The notes: generated by a model from the sequence alone, not told the origin. A stretch of DNA of 50,989 bases from JADGHX01 sp035760965 (GCA_035760965.1 DASTRY010000020.1:1-50989); one strand, 5' to 3'; positions 43,473-50,989 are shown, numbered from the stretch's first letter. Numbers and translations are program-made.

Positions 43473-44390
43473 TCACGGGCGTACGCGGATGATCGTCTTC
43501 CCTTTGCGTCGCTTGCTCGGGTTGAACGCGGCGACGGCGTCATCGAGGGGCGAGACGTTACCGACATTCGTGCGCAGTCGTCCGTCGCGCACCCGCTGAA
43601 CGATCTCACCGAGTTGCGCACGATCGGACTCGACAACGAAGTCGACGGCCAGCCCTTCGGCAGGGCGCGCCTCCGACGGCCCGACCGTGGAGACCAGTGT
43701 TCCTCCGGCTCGGACCAGCCCTGCGGACCGCCTCCCGATGTCGCCGCCGATGACATCGAACACGAGGTCGACGCGGCCGATGTCTTCGAGCACATCCTTC
43801 TCGAGATCGACGAACGCCTGCGCGCCGAAATCGAGCGCCGTCTGACGATCTGCGGCGCGCCCGGTGCCGATGACGTAGGCGCCGAAGGCGCGTGCAAGCT
43901 GCGTCGCCATCGAGCCGACTGCGCCGGGCGCGCCGTGCACGAGGACGCTCTGGCCCGACTGGAGGCGGCCGTGCGTGAACAGTCCCTGCCATGCCGTGAG
44001 ACCCGAAATGGTCAGGCTCGCGCCCACCGTGAAATCGACGTCGCCGGGCAGTGGCGCGACATTGCGTGCCTCGACCGCCACGTACTCCGCCAAGGTGCCG
44101 TCGCGATACCAGTCCGTGATCCCGAATACGCGCTGCCCGACCGACAGCCCCGTCGTGCCATAGCCGAGAGCGGTGACCATGCCGGCGAGCTCGTGTCCGG
44201 GGATCGACGGTGTGCGGTCACGGTTGAGGCGATCGGTCCACGTCGAAGGCCATGCCAACTCGGTGCCGACGAATCCCGACGCATGAACCTCAACGACCAC
44301 GTCGTTTATCGCGGCCTGCGGGCCGGGCCGTTCCGCAAGGGTCATCCCCGCCGTTCCAGCGGCCGGGTCGGTTACTACAATTGCCTTCAT
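43473..44390 (-). CDS. Zinc-independent MDR-family NADP-dependent oxidoreductase
   Basis: The 305-residue product belongs to the medium-chain dehydrogenase/quinone oxidoreductase family. It has MKAIVVTDPAAGTAGMTLAE at the start, the catalytic-domain segment PSIPGHELAGMVTALG, the Rossmann nucleotide-binding motif VLVHGAPGAVGSMATQLARA, FDVIGGDIGRRSAGLV, and the C-terminal KTIIRVRP typical of this family. The structural zinc cysteines of alcohol dehydrogenases are absent. It probably reduces a quinone or an activated alkene with NADPH. AGGAGG lies about 8 bases before ATG 44390. It stands alone. Confidence 0.88.
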   Translation of the reverse strand: MKAIVVTDPAAGTAGMTLAERPGPQAAINDVVVEVHASGFVGTELAWPSTWTDRLNRDRTPSIPGHELAGMVTALGYGTTGLSVGQRVFGITDWYRDGTLAEYVAVEARNVAPLPGDVDFTVGASLTISGLTAWQGLFTHGRLQSGQSVLVHGAPGAVGSMATQLARAFGAYVIGTGRAADRQTALDFGAQAFVDLEKDVLEDIGRVDLVFDVIGGDIGRRSAGLVRAGGTLVSTVGPSEARPAEGLAVDFVVESDRAQLGEIVQRVRDGRLRTNVGNVSPLDDAVAAFNPSKRRKGKTIIRVRP

Positions 44391-44625
44391 TAGGGAGCCC
44401 TCCTCGGCGTTTGCTTCATCGGTGGAGGTGTCGCGGCGCTGGGATGCTGGTCGTTCACATCTCGTTGGCGTCGAGCCGTCGAAGCCCGCAAGCACGCGCG
44501 TTCCGAGCCGGACGGCTACGATGCGCCGAATGTGACGCCTGTTCGGTTCGACGGGTGATGCATCGACGTCCTCAACGTCAACGCGCTTGAGGGTCACCAC
44601 TGGCACGATATCGACGCCGCGACGA

Positions 44626-44643
44626 CGCTCCAGATCTGGAGCG
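44626..44643. repeat. Perfect 18-bp palindrome
   Basis: CGCTCCAGATCTGGAGCG is fully self-complementary. It stands in a gene-poor stretch about 236 bases upstream of the oxidoreductase start. A dimeric regulator site or the centre of a small hairpin are both possible; nothing else in the sequence decides this. Confidence 0.55.
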
Positions 44644-44697
44644 CGGCTTCAGCTACAAAGCGATCGCAAGTAGCGCGCCTAATCCAATCGGACGCTG

Positions 44698-45024
44698 CTA
44701 TCTCTTCGCAACCGTGACCAGTAGCTCAGAGCGGAACATGGAAACTGGAGAAATGACGGGCTCGTTCAAAGGCAGCTTGCTCCCGTAACGCTCGCGCATC
44801 TTGGCGCGAACAGCGGGATCGGAGAGGTTGAAGTCGCGCACCTTCTGCAACCCACCTATCCGGATGCCAAGCCCGCGGTATGATCTCTTCGACGCGCCAT
44901 GTGCATCGTGACGTTGTAACCGCACGATTCCGTTAGTGAGCCGCGCACGAAGTGTTGTCTCGCAACGTGTCAAGGTGGTCCGCTCGCGCCTGCAGCATCT
45001 TTCGGCCGGCCAGTCGTTGAGCAC
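44698..45024 (-). pseudogene. Unrecognised coding remnant
   Basis: The last 57 residues of this 108-codon frame look protein-like (GGLQKVRDFNLSDPAVRAKM, then RYGSKLPLNEPVISPVSMF and LLVTVAKR before the stop), with reasonable third-position GC. The first 50 residues look like non-coding translation. It may be the 3' end of a lost gene. I do not recognise the family. Confidence 0.25.
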
Positions 45025-45319
45025 GGTTGTACGCGGAGCGTACCTCGTTGCGCTCGAAATGCGCGAGTTGAAGCTCGATCAAATCCGGATGCCAGCCTGT
45101 TCATCGAGAGAGGTCGACGTTAACGAAAACCGCGCCACGCCTGACCGGCCGTAGTCCCTACCATGTCCTCGTCGAAGGCTCTCAGCAGCGCACAGATTTT
45201 CGCGGCTCCGCGATCGCCACATTCTTCCAACCGACCGGTGCAAGTGCGCCGCGAAGATCCGCGCCGACATCGCGGCTGGCTCAGCCAGTTGCGATGGCAT
45301 CGCAAAAGAGCTGTCCGCA

Positions 45320-45603
45320 TCACTGCTTCGTCCGATGCACTGTCTCGCGTTCTCCCTGCTTCTCGAGCCGCCGTAGAATCGCAAGCAGCTCGGGCGCTGT
45401 GATGAGTACCACACCGCTTTTTCCCAGGGCGCCTGCGCAAATCGGCCCGCATGGAGCTCCAGCCACTCGGCGACAACCTCCGCGAACGTCACCGCGTCCG
45501 CTAACTTCGCCTCCTGCTTCCTCAGACGCTTGAGGACACGACCGAACAGTTCGTCGGAGCAATAGGCGTCTTTTTGACGACAGAAGACGTCGTCAGACAG
45601 CAA
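45320..45603 (-). pseudogene. Hypothetical gene interrupted by a frameshift in a homopolymer
   Basis: From ATG 45603 the minus strand reads MLSDDVFCRQKDAYCSDELF, then LKRLRKQEAKLADAVTFAEV and VAEWLELHAGRFAQAPWEK. At the five-T run 45418-45422 (AAAAA in the coding strand) the frame breaks. With one extra A it continues SGVVLITAPELLAILRRLEK and stops at 45320 after HRTKQ, giving a coherent protein of about 95 residues. The product looks helical and cytoplasmic; I do not recognise it. The break may be a natural mutation or a sequencing error. It lies just beside tRNA-Arg. Confidence 0.55.
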
Positions 45604-45615
45604 GAAACGGAGGGC

Positions 45616-45691
45616 TGGCGCCCCCGGCCGGAGTTGAACCGACGACCTACCGCTTAGGAGGCGGTCGCTCTATCCACTGAGCTACGGGGGC
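45616..45691 (-). tRNA. tRNA-Arg (anticodon CCT)
   Basis: The minus strand folds as a full tRNA: acceptor GCCCCCG with CGGGGGC, D-arm TAGCTCAGTGGATAGAGC, anticodon stem ACCGC/GCGGT around loop CTCCTAA (anticodon CCT, reading AGG), and T-loop GGTTCAACTCC. The discriminator is G and the 3' CCA is encoded (45616-45618). Confidence 0.95.
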
Positions 45692-45918
45692 GGCGTGCAG
45701 TACGCGAATCGGCCGCCGAGCTGCAAACGCGAGCCCGCGGCGGCCGCGCAAAGATACTGTCTCACGCCGAAATTCACCAGCACACGACCTGCGACGGACG
45801 CAGCGCGCCGCTCGCTCCAGCCAGGAACGACGCGCCGCAAGGTGCCTTGCCACCGCAGCCGGTGACGCTCGCGCCCGACATCCGCCCGAGACGGCGCATC
45901 GCGGGCCGGCGTGCCGCC

Positions 45919-46287
45919 TCACCGCCGCTTGCACATGAGCGGAATCTGCTCCGGCTCCTGCCGCGCGATCACGTTGCAGGCCGAGCGCGCGGCCTCCGCC
46001 ATCCAATCGATGCGTGGGATCGTCGGAGCGGCCGCCTCCGTGATACTCACCGGCGAGTCCGGGGCGATGACCGCGTGAAGCGGCGGCAGCTGTGCGAGCA
46101 CGACCGGTTGCGCCGCCTGTCTCTCCGCGGCGAACCGCGGTTCCTCGACGATAGTCACGACGAGCGGCGGCTCGGCGCTCGCTGTGCGGCGCGGCAGCGA
46201 ATCCAGCGACAGCAGCAACGCACCGGCACCCACGTGCCCGACCAAGGCAACGATCAGGATCAGCGAGCGAACGCGAGTAGTGGTCAC
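45919..46287 (-). CDS. Small membrane-anchored protein, TonB/TolA-N-terminus-like
   Basis: From GTG 46287 the 122-residue product has one N-terminal membrane helix (SLILIVALVGHVGAGALLLS) and a periplasmic part with VVTIVEEP and a Pro/Ala-rich segment, ending with RIDWMAEAARSACNVIARQE and MCKRR. The layout resembles the anchor of short TonB-like proteins, but the C-terminal TonB receptor-binding domain is absent. A TTG at 46302 is another possible start. It diverges from the TraB-family gene. Confidence 0.6.
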   Translation of the reverse strand: MTTTRVRSLILIVALVGHVGAGALLLSLDSLPRRTASAEPPLVVTIVEEPRFAAERQAAQPVVLAQLPPLHAVIAPDSPVSITEAAAPTIPRIDWMAEAARSACNVIARQEPEQIPLMCKRR

Positions 46288-46363
46288 AGCCGTTGCGTCC
46301 AAAGCACACGCCGTCGGGCGAGTTCCGTCGCGCGCGAAGAAACGGCATCATCATGCCCGAACT

Positions 46364-47431
46364 ATGAGCGTGCGTGTCAGCCATCTTTTTGCGATGACAC
46401 TGCTGAGCTTCGCGCTCGCGGCCTCGCCTTTCGCCACCGAAGCCGCGTACGCGGAGGCGGAAGCGGCGGCGCAGGATGAAGGGTCCCCGCCAAGCGAGGC
46501 GCCGGGGCCGGACGAAGCCATCGACGAAGTCATCGTGAGCGGGGAGCAGCCGGGGCCGCCGCTGTGGAAGGTGACGAACGGCGATCACGTCCTGTTCATC
46601 CTCGGGTCGCTCACGCCCTCGCCGAAGAACATCACGTGGCGCTCGCGCGAGGTCGAGTCGGTGGTGGCGCGCGCCAAGCAGATCATTGCGCCGCAATCGG
46701 TCAGCACGAACATTGGATTTTTTCGCGGCATGTGGTTGCTGCCCGCGGTCATGCGCGCGCGCAAGAACCCGGACGGCGCGGAGCTCAAGGACCTGCTGAC
46801 GCCCGATCTCTACGCGCGCTGGCAGGCGCTGAAGACTCGCTACATCGGCAACGATCGCGGCATCGAGAGCTGGCGGCCGATGCTCGCCGGCTTCGAGCTG
46901 TATCAAAAGACGCTCGCGAAATCCGGCCTCACGCGCGAGAACCTGGTCTGGCCGGAGGTGCGCAAGCTCGCGAAGAAGCACGACGTACCGATCGTCGATC
47001 CGGACATCAAACTGGACATTCACGACCCGCGGGGCCTCATCCGGGATTTCACCGAGATGCCGCGCGAGGCCGACCTCGCCTGCTTCGAGGCGACGATCGA
47101 TCGGCTCGAAACCGACCTGGAGCCGATGAAGCAGCGGGCCGCCGCGTGGGCGGTCGGCGACGTCGAAACGCTCCAGCGGCTGCAATCGCCGAAGCAGGAG
47201 CTCACGTGCCTCGATGCGATAACGAGCGTGCCGCGGTTGCAGGACGAGTACAACAAAGCGCGAGAGCGCGCGTATGCCGAGTGGAACGCAATCGTCGATC
47301 GCGCGCTCGCGCAGAACGATGTCACGCTGGCGATCGTGCCGATCACGGATCTGTTCAGGCCTACGGGCCGGCTATCACAGCTGAAGGCAAGGGGTTACGT
47401 CGTCGAAGCGCCCACGGGCGCCACGCCGTAG
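46364..47431 (+). CDS. Exported TraB/GumN-family protein
   Basis: From ATG 46364 the 355-residue product has a signal peptide (FAMTLLSFALAASPFATEAA), an acidic Glu/Ala/Pro-rich segment, and a TraB/GumN (erythromycin-esterase-related, Tiki-like) domain: PPLWKVTNGDHVLFILGSLT, ITWRSREVESVVARAKQIIA, KDLLTPDLYARWQALKTRY, and a C-terminal VTLAIVPITDLF followed by LKARGYVVEAP. In the family the first motif is GTxHxxP; here the histidine-containing signature is replaced by GSLTPSP, so metal-dependent protease activity is doubtful. No partner genes are recognised. Confidence 0.82.
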   Translation: MSVRVSHLFAMTLLSFALAASPFATEAAYAEAEAAAQDEGSPPSEAPGPDEAIDEVIVSGEQPGPPLWKVTNGDHVLFILGSLTPSPKNITWRSREVESVVARAKQIIAPQSVSTNIGFFRGMWLLPAVMRARKNPDGAELKDLLTPDLYARWQALKTRYIGNDRGIESWRPMLAGFELYQKTLAKSGLTRENLVWPEVRKLAKKHDVPIVDPDIKLDIHDPRGLIRDFTEMPREADLACFEATIDRLETDLEPMKQRAAAWAVGDVETLQRLQSPKQELTCLDAITSVPRLQDEYNKARERAYAEWNAIVDRALAQNDVTLAIVPITDLFRPTGRLSQLKARGYVVEAPTGATP

Positions 47432-47644
47432 GGGGAGCCTGCCCGCTCTTCGCGCGCATGGAGTGCGTGAGCAGCTTTCACGCGTGCTGTCGATGAGCCT
47501 TACGTCGCATGCGTCGAATGCGTCGCGCTATACGCGCTCGCCGTTCGAAAATTCGCGAAGGCGTGAACTACGACAGAGTTTCGCGTACTGGCGACATGCG
47601 CGGCTGGCGAAGCGGGCGTGCGCAGTGCCAACATTATCTTCGCC

Positions 47645-49033
47645 ATGGATGTGCTCGCTACGGCCACGCCACGAACGGAAGTTCGCAGCTTGTATCGCTG
47701 CGCGCGGTGTGGTGTCGAATCGGCGGAGCGTTCGTGCTTCGTAGTACCGGAGCCCCACGACAAGGCGCCGCTCGACACACGCTGCATAACGTGTGAAGAA
47801 GCCCGCCTCGCGACGGGCGCCCTCGATGGTGCAATCGGCGTCCTACGCACCATTTTCGTCCCGGTGATGGTGCTCGTGCTGATCCAGCGCGGGCTCGGCG
47901 AGCTCACCCTGCCGCTGCTGCTGATCGCCTGCCTCATGACGCCGCTATCCATCGTCGCGCACGAGTTGGGGCACGCTGTTGCCGCCCGCCTCGTCGGGCT
48001 GACCGTGGGCGCCATCGTGATCGGTGTCGGCCGCAAGCTCTGGAGCGGCGAGATCTTCGGCACGGCTGTCACGCTGCACGCGTGGCCGCTCTCCGGGCTC
48101 ACTTTCCTCGGCTCGCAGTCGCTGCACTTCCTTCGCACACGCCTGTGGCTCGCCACGCTGATGGGACCCGCGACAAACGGCCTACTCGTGATCCTCGCGG
48201 TGGAGCACTGGCCCGATACGGTCGAAAGGGTTGGCGCTCCGCTGCTGTCCCTGTGGATCATCACCAACGGCCTCCTGGCGTTGCAGAGCCTCGTTCCGCG
48301 CCGATTCCAGCACGCCCGCGAGATGCTCAGCACCGACGGACTGGCGCTTCTGCAGATCCCGCGGAGCACGCCCGAGCAGCTCGAATCGTATCTGTTCACT
48401 GCCAGCTTGCTCCGTGCGCACGCGCGCTTCGAGCGCCGGGACTACGCCGGCGCGCGCGACGTCTGCCTGCAAGGGCTCGAGCTCGCGCCGGACAACCTGC
48501 AGCTTCGGGTGCTTCTCAGCGCCTGCTACAGCTACCTGCGGAAATACGCGAGCTCGCTCGCTTTGCTCCGGCAGTTGCTGAAGCAATACGCGAACGCGGA
48601 GAGCGCCGTGCGCGCTGCCATCGAGAACAACACGGCCTTCGCGCTATTGATGTCCCGCAACCGGGCGGGTTACGACAGCGATGTGCTGATCGAAGCGGAT
48701 CGTCTGTCGACGAGCGCGTTCACGCTCTACCCTTGCGTGCTCGCCTATCGCTCGACGCGAGCCCTCGTGCTGACCGCCACCGGTCGCCCGAATGAGGCGC
48801 TCGCGCTGCTGGCGTACCCGCACTACACGAACGCGGAGCGCACAGCGCAAGGTCATCGCGCGGTCGCTCGGGCGTTCGCGCTTCATCGCCTCGGTCGAGG
48901 CAATGAAGCGCGCGAGGCCGCAGCGGAAGCCACGCGGCTCGATCCCGACAACGCTCGCGTCCTGGCAGCACTGGACGTGCTTCCGGACAGTGACGCGGAG
49001 GTATCGCATCAGGCGCCCGCCGGCTCGGCGTGA
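47645..49033 (+). CDS. Zinc-ribbon, site-2-type (M50) protease and TPR fusion protein
   Basis: From ATG 47645 the product is 462 residues. It has an N-terminal zinc ribbon (CARC at 19-22 and CITC at 47-50), a membrane helix (about 65-83), a second helix leading into the protease motif SIVAHELGHAVAARLVGL (HELGH 106-110), and further membrane segments with MGPATNGLLVILAVEH and ITNGLLALQSLVPRR. The later motif STDGLALLQIP could supply the third metal ligand. The C-terminal half is helical TPR-like (RDYAGARDVCLQGLELAPDN, RAFALHRLGRGNEAREAA). Intramembrane cleavage of a partner is the likely activity. A GTG at 47618 would add nine residues. It ends 25 bases inside the convergent VOC gene. Confidence 0.82.
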   Translation: MDVLATATPRTEVRSLYRCARCGVESAERSCFVVPEPHDKAPLDTRCITCEEARLATGALDGAIGVLRTIFVPVMVLVLIQRGLGELTLPLLLIACLMTPLSIVAHELGHAVAARLVGLTVGAIVIGVGRKLWSGEIFGTAVTLHAWPLSGLTFLGSQSLHFLRTRLWLATLMGPATNGLLVILAVEHWPDTVERVGAPLLSLWIITNGLLALQSLVPRRFQHAREMLSTDGLALLQIPRSTPEQLESYLFTASLLRAHARFERRDYAGARDVCLQGLELAPDNLQLRVLLSACYSYLRKYASSLALLRQLLKQYANAESAVRAAIENNTAFALLMSRNRAGYDSDVLIEADRLSTSAFTLYPCVLAYRSTRALVLTATGRPNEALALLAYPHYTNAERTAQGHRAVARAFALHRLGRGNEAREAAAEATRLDPDNARVLAALDVLPDSDAEVSHQAPAGSA

Positions 49034-49437
49034 TGCTCCGCAAAGACCACGATGTTGCCCGCGGGATCGGCGTAGCCGATCTCGGTGGCGCCATAGAACG
49101 TCTTGCGCTTCGGCATGACGAGGCCTTCGTTGCCGAGCTTGGCCTCGATGTCCGCGAGACGATCCACTTCGACGTACAGCGTCGTCTGCTGAGTGCCGGG
49201 ACGAAACGCCTCCTTCACCGAGGCCGCCTTCACCAGATCGTCCGTGACGCTCGCGAGCGTCTGATACATCAGCTGGACACCCTCTCCCGCAAGGATCGCG
49301 AAGGCCAATCGGCCGTCCTTCGCCGTTTGATCGGGCACTTCAGCAACTGCTTTGAGGCCGAGTTTCTGCCAGAACGGCAGCACCGGCTCGATGCGATCCA
49401 CGATCAGTACGGGCGTTGCTTTGCGAAGAATGCTCAT
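49009..49437 (-). CDS. VOC/glyoxalase-superfamily protein
   Basis: The 142-residue product has two beta-alpha-beta-beta-beta units: ATPVLIVDRIEPVLPFWQKL with FAILAGEGVQLMYQTL, and TTLYVEVDRLADIEAKL with GATEIGYADPAGNIVVFAEH. This is the bleomycin-resistance/dioxygenase fold. The first metal histidine of glyoxalase I is not obvious, so the substrate is unknown. AAGGAGGAG precedes ATG 49437, an unusually strong ribosome binding site. It is 39 bases downstream of clpP on the same strand. Confidence 0.85.
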   Translation of the reverse strand: MSILRKATPVLIVDRIEPVLPFWQKLGLKAVAEVPDQTAKDGRLAFAILAGEGVQLMYQTLASVTDDLVKAASVKEAFRPGTQQTTLYVEVDRLADIEAKLGNEGLVMPKRKTFYGATEIGYADPAGNIVVFAEHHAEPAGA

Positions 49438-49476
49438 CTCTCCTCCTTGCGCGCGGGGCCACAGCGCGCGCGGCGA

Positions 49477-50091
49477 TCACACGGCGGTGCCGAGCGTGGC
49501 CTCACGCGTCGAGTACACGTGATCGACGAGTCCCCAAGCCTTCGCCTCGGCCGCGGTCATGAAGTGATCGCGATCGAGCGTGCGCTCGACCTCCTCGTAC
49601 GTGCGGCCGCAGTGGCGCGCGTAAATTTCCTGCAGACGCTTCTTCGTGCGAATGATGTCCTCGGCGTGCCGCTGGATATCCGACACGACGCCCTGATACC
49701 CGCCCGAGGGTTGGTGCACCATGATGCTCGCGTTCGGCAACGCAATCCGGTGTCCGGCGGCGCCGGCCATCAGCAGGAAGGAGCCCATGGAATACGCCGT
49801 GCCCACACACACCGTCGCAACGGGACATTTGATCCATTGCATCGTGTCGTAGATGGCGAGCCCGCTCGTGACGATGCCGCCGGGCGAATTGATGTACATC
49901 GCGATCGGTTTGTCCGGATTCTCCGCCTCGAGGAACAAGAGCTGCGCGTTGACGAGCGCGGCGACGTTGTCGTCGATGGGGCCGTTCACGAAGACGATGC
50001 GATCTCGCAGCAGGCGCGAAAAGATGTCGAAGGCGCGCTCGCCGCGGGCCGACTGCTCCACCACCATCGGAATGAGATTGGCGTTCATCAT
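49477..50091 (-). CDS. clpP: ATP-dependent Clp protease proteolytic subunit ClpP (probable extra copy)
   Basis: ClpP forms the proteolytic barrel of Clp ATPase machines. The 204-residue product has LIPMVVEQSARGERAFDIF, RIVFVNGPIDDNVAALVNAQ, YINSPGGIVTSGLAIYDTM, the catalytic serine in GTAYSMGSFLLMAGA, the histidine in ASIMVHQPSGGYQG, and the aspartate in LDRDHFMTAAEAKAWGLVDH, so it should be active. The start (ATG 50091 or 50088) overlaps the SRPBCC gene stop. No tig or clpX neighbours are present, so this is probably a second copy under ArsR control. Confidence 0.93.
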   Translation of the reverse strand: MMNANLIPMVVEQSARGERAFDIFSRLLRDRIVFVNGPIDDNVAALVNAQLLFLEAENPDKPIAMYINSPGGIVTSGLAIYDTMQWIKCPVATVCVGTAYSMGSFLLMAGAAGHRIALPNASIMVHQPSGGYQGVVSDIQRHAEDIIRTKKRLQEIYARHCGRTYEEVERTLDRDHFMTAAEAKAWGLVDHVYSTREATLGTAV

Positions 50092-50480
50092 GCTGCCATG
50101 GCCCATGCGGGGGTTTGCTCGAAGGCCGTGTGGATGATGCGCAGGTGTGTGCCGCCGGCGTCCGTGCGAGTGAGCTCGAACGTCACGATCGAGTCGAGCG
50201 CGTCGCGCTCCATCCGAGCGTCGGCGGCGTCCCGAGCGCCAGCAACGTCGGCCTCCAGATCCCGCGGATCGTTCGCCCGATCGCGCCAGCTGTAACGCAG
50301 GAGGCGGTTGGGACGGGACTCGATCACCTCGCAATCCACACCCGGCCCCTCGCCTGTCAGCGGCAGGAGCCACTCGGCGACCAGCTCTGGCTCGGTGAGC
50401 GCGCGCCAGACCTTTTCGGGCGGCTCGTGCAAATCGCACTCGACGACGACAGTGTCGTCGCATTCGCCGTGATCGTTCAT
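50088..50480 (-). CDS. SRPBCC/AHSA1-family protein
   Basis: The 130-residue product is an activator of Hsp90 ATPase 1-like (AHSA1/Bet v1 fold) protein: VVVECDLHEPPEKVWRALTE, ELVAEWLLPL, EVIESRPNRLLRYSW, VTFELTRTDAGGTHLRIIH. Such proteins are often fused or coupled to ArsR regulators and may bind small lipophilic molecules. ATG 50480 overlaps the arsR stop by four bases (ATGA), and its own stop overlaps the clpP start. Confidence 0.88.
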   Translation of the reverse strand: MNDHGECDDTVVVECDLHEPPEKVWRALTEPELVAEWLLPLTGEGPGVDCEVIESRPNRLLRYSWRDRANDPRDLEADVAGARDAADARMERDALDSIVTFELTRTDAGGTHLRIIHTAFEQTPAWAMAA

Positions 50481-50791
50481 TTGTCCATGTCCTTCAACAC
50501 GCGCTTGAGTTTGTCGACGCGCTCGGGCCAGAAGACGCGGTAGCGCTGCACCCACTTCGCCAGCGCGTCGAGGCCGCGCGCATCGGAGCGATAGAACACG
50601 TTGCGCCCTTCGCGGCGCTCCGCGACGAGCCCCGCGCCCTTCAGCGCGGCGAGATGCTGTGACACTGCGGGCTGCGAAATGGTGAAGCCCGACGTGAGCT
50701 CCGAGACGCTCATTTCACGCTGCGAGAGCCGCTCGAACAGCGCGCGGCGCGTAGGATCGGCGAGAGCGCGAAAGACTTCGGATTCGACCAT
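50477..50791 (-). CDS. ArsR-family transcriptional repressor
   Basis: The 104-residue product has the winged helix-turn-helix: VFRALADPTRRALFERLSQR, MSVSELTSGFTISQPAVSQH, LAALKGAGLVAERREGRNVF, then a C-terminal helix with WVQRYRVFWPERVDKLKRVL. The metal-binding CVC box of arsenic sensors is absent, as is usual for the ArsR-AHSA1 pairs. ATG 50791 gives the family start; an upstream TTG (50797) is possible. It lies next to a dyad at 50801-50816 that may be its own operator. Confidence 0.92.
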   Translation of the reverse strand: MVESEVFRALADPTRRALFERLSQREMSVSELTSGFTISQPAVSQHLAALKGAGLVAERREGRNVFYRSDARGLDALAKWVQRYRVFWPERVDKLKRVLKDMDK

Positions 50792-50800
50792 GGCCAAAGC

Positions 50801-50816
50801 ATAAGTGAATACTTAT
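50801..50816. promoter_or_regulatory. AT-rich dyad, probable ArsR operator
   Basis: ATAAGTGAATACTTAT is a 6-4-6 inverted repeat nine bases upstream of the arsR ATG. The ATAA..TTAT form is typical of ArsR/SmtB operators. It stands out in this GC-rich window and would overlap the promoter, consistent with autorepression of arsR-SRPBCC-clpP. Confidence 0.65.
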
Positions 50817-50905
50817 TGAATGGCAACGCATGGATCGACAGACGATTGACGATCGAGAGGGACGAACGCACCGGTGACGTGAGCGGCGCGCGGGGTGGTG
50901 TGTGC

Positions 50906-50989
50906 TCAGCGCACGCTGCGGCTCAGCGCCAGCGAGCGCTGGATGAGCTCCTCATGCCGGTCGATACGGAAGTCTGCGAGCACGGCATC
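50906..50989 (-). CDS. C-terminal 27 residues of an unidentified protein (5' end outside window)
   Basis: The minus-strand frame entering from the right edge reads DAVLADFRIDRHEELIQRSL and ends SRSVR before TGA at 50906-50908. The amphipathic character suggests a real coding end; the family cannot be identified from so few residues. Confidence 0.5.
   Translation of the reverse strand, partial: DAVLADFRIDRHEELIQRSLALSRSVR

Larger units (their letters stand above)
44391..45319. other. 929-base gene-poor, probably decayed region
   Basis: Frames here are short and change often. The only protein-like stretch on the minus strand is listed separately (44698-45024). An 18-bp palindrome sits at 44626-44643. 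The codon and residue composition on other frames (strings of R, S, A) matches shadow translation rather than genes. A degraded accessory segment next to the tRNA-Arg gene is a reasonable reading, though no integrase or attachment site is visible. Confidence 0.5.

Noticed and set aside
45616..45691. tRNA-Arg as an integration site for a genomic island
   Set aside because: No integrase gene and no direct repeat of the tRNA 3' end was found in the window, although the neighbouring DNA looks decayed.
1..50989. CRISPR arrays, rRNA genes, complete insertion sequences or prophage genes
   Set aside because: No regularly spaced identical repeats, rRNA sequence, transposase, integrase or phage structural gene was seen.

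Overview
The window looks like a chromosomal segment of a GC-rich Gammaproteobacterium. The basis is the gene order yebC-ruvC-ruvA-ruvB-ybgC-tolQ-tolR-tolA-tolB-pal-cpoB-queE-queC, a single-domain-active RelA, and a PEP-CTERM surface protein at the left edge. A Steroidobacteraceae- or Nevskia-like lineage would fit the mix of TonB receptors and PEP-CTERM proteins, but that is an inference from memory and not a match.

Layout. 1-1.85 kb holds the tail of a PEP-CTERM protein with a strong terminator, a decayed ankyrin-like gene and two HigA-type antitoxin genes, one truncated and neither with a recognisable toxin. 2.0-11.8 kb is a minus-strand housekeeping block: Holliday-junction processing (RuvABC), the Tol-Pal envelope complex, queuosine precursor synthesis and tRNA-Lys. 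relA diverges from it and is followed by a protein with a degenerate receiver domain. 15.2-21.6 kb is the 2-oxoglutarate dehydrogenase complex (sucA-sucB-lpdA) and a small membrane protein.

21.6-34.6 kb is the most unusual part. Two adjacent minus-strand gene sets encode cell-surface machinery. The first has overlapping genes for a lipoprotein with two HbpS/GlcG-like heme-binding domains, an outer-membrane beta-barrel, and a ten-heme cytochrome c fused to an LVIVD beta-propeller. It reads like an uncharacterised electron or heme conduit across the outer membrane. The second pairs a TPR plus beta-barrel protein resembling Slam (type XI secretion) with a 1051-residue FecR-domain protein carrying three copies of a unit spaced exactly 250 residues apart, which is a plausible secreted cargo.

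35-39.4 kb carries small accessory genes (YceI, DoxX-like, DUF4159, cupin, hemerythrin, a secreted protein) and a short GC-rich direct repeat. At about 41.92 kb the first 317 codons of a divergent tuf gene run directly into the middle of a TonB-dependent receptor gene, so both are broken; this is either a real deletion junction or an assembly chimera. 43.4-51 kb has an MDR oxidoreductase, a gene-poor decayed stretch with a frameshifted gene, tRNA-Arg(CCT), a TraB/GumN protein, an unusual zinc-ribbon/site-2-protease/TPR protein, a VOC protein and an arsR-SRPBCC-clpP operon behind an AT-rich operator-like dyad.

All functional names come from reading the translated sequence and recalled family motifs. 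No database search was run.
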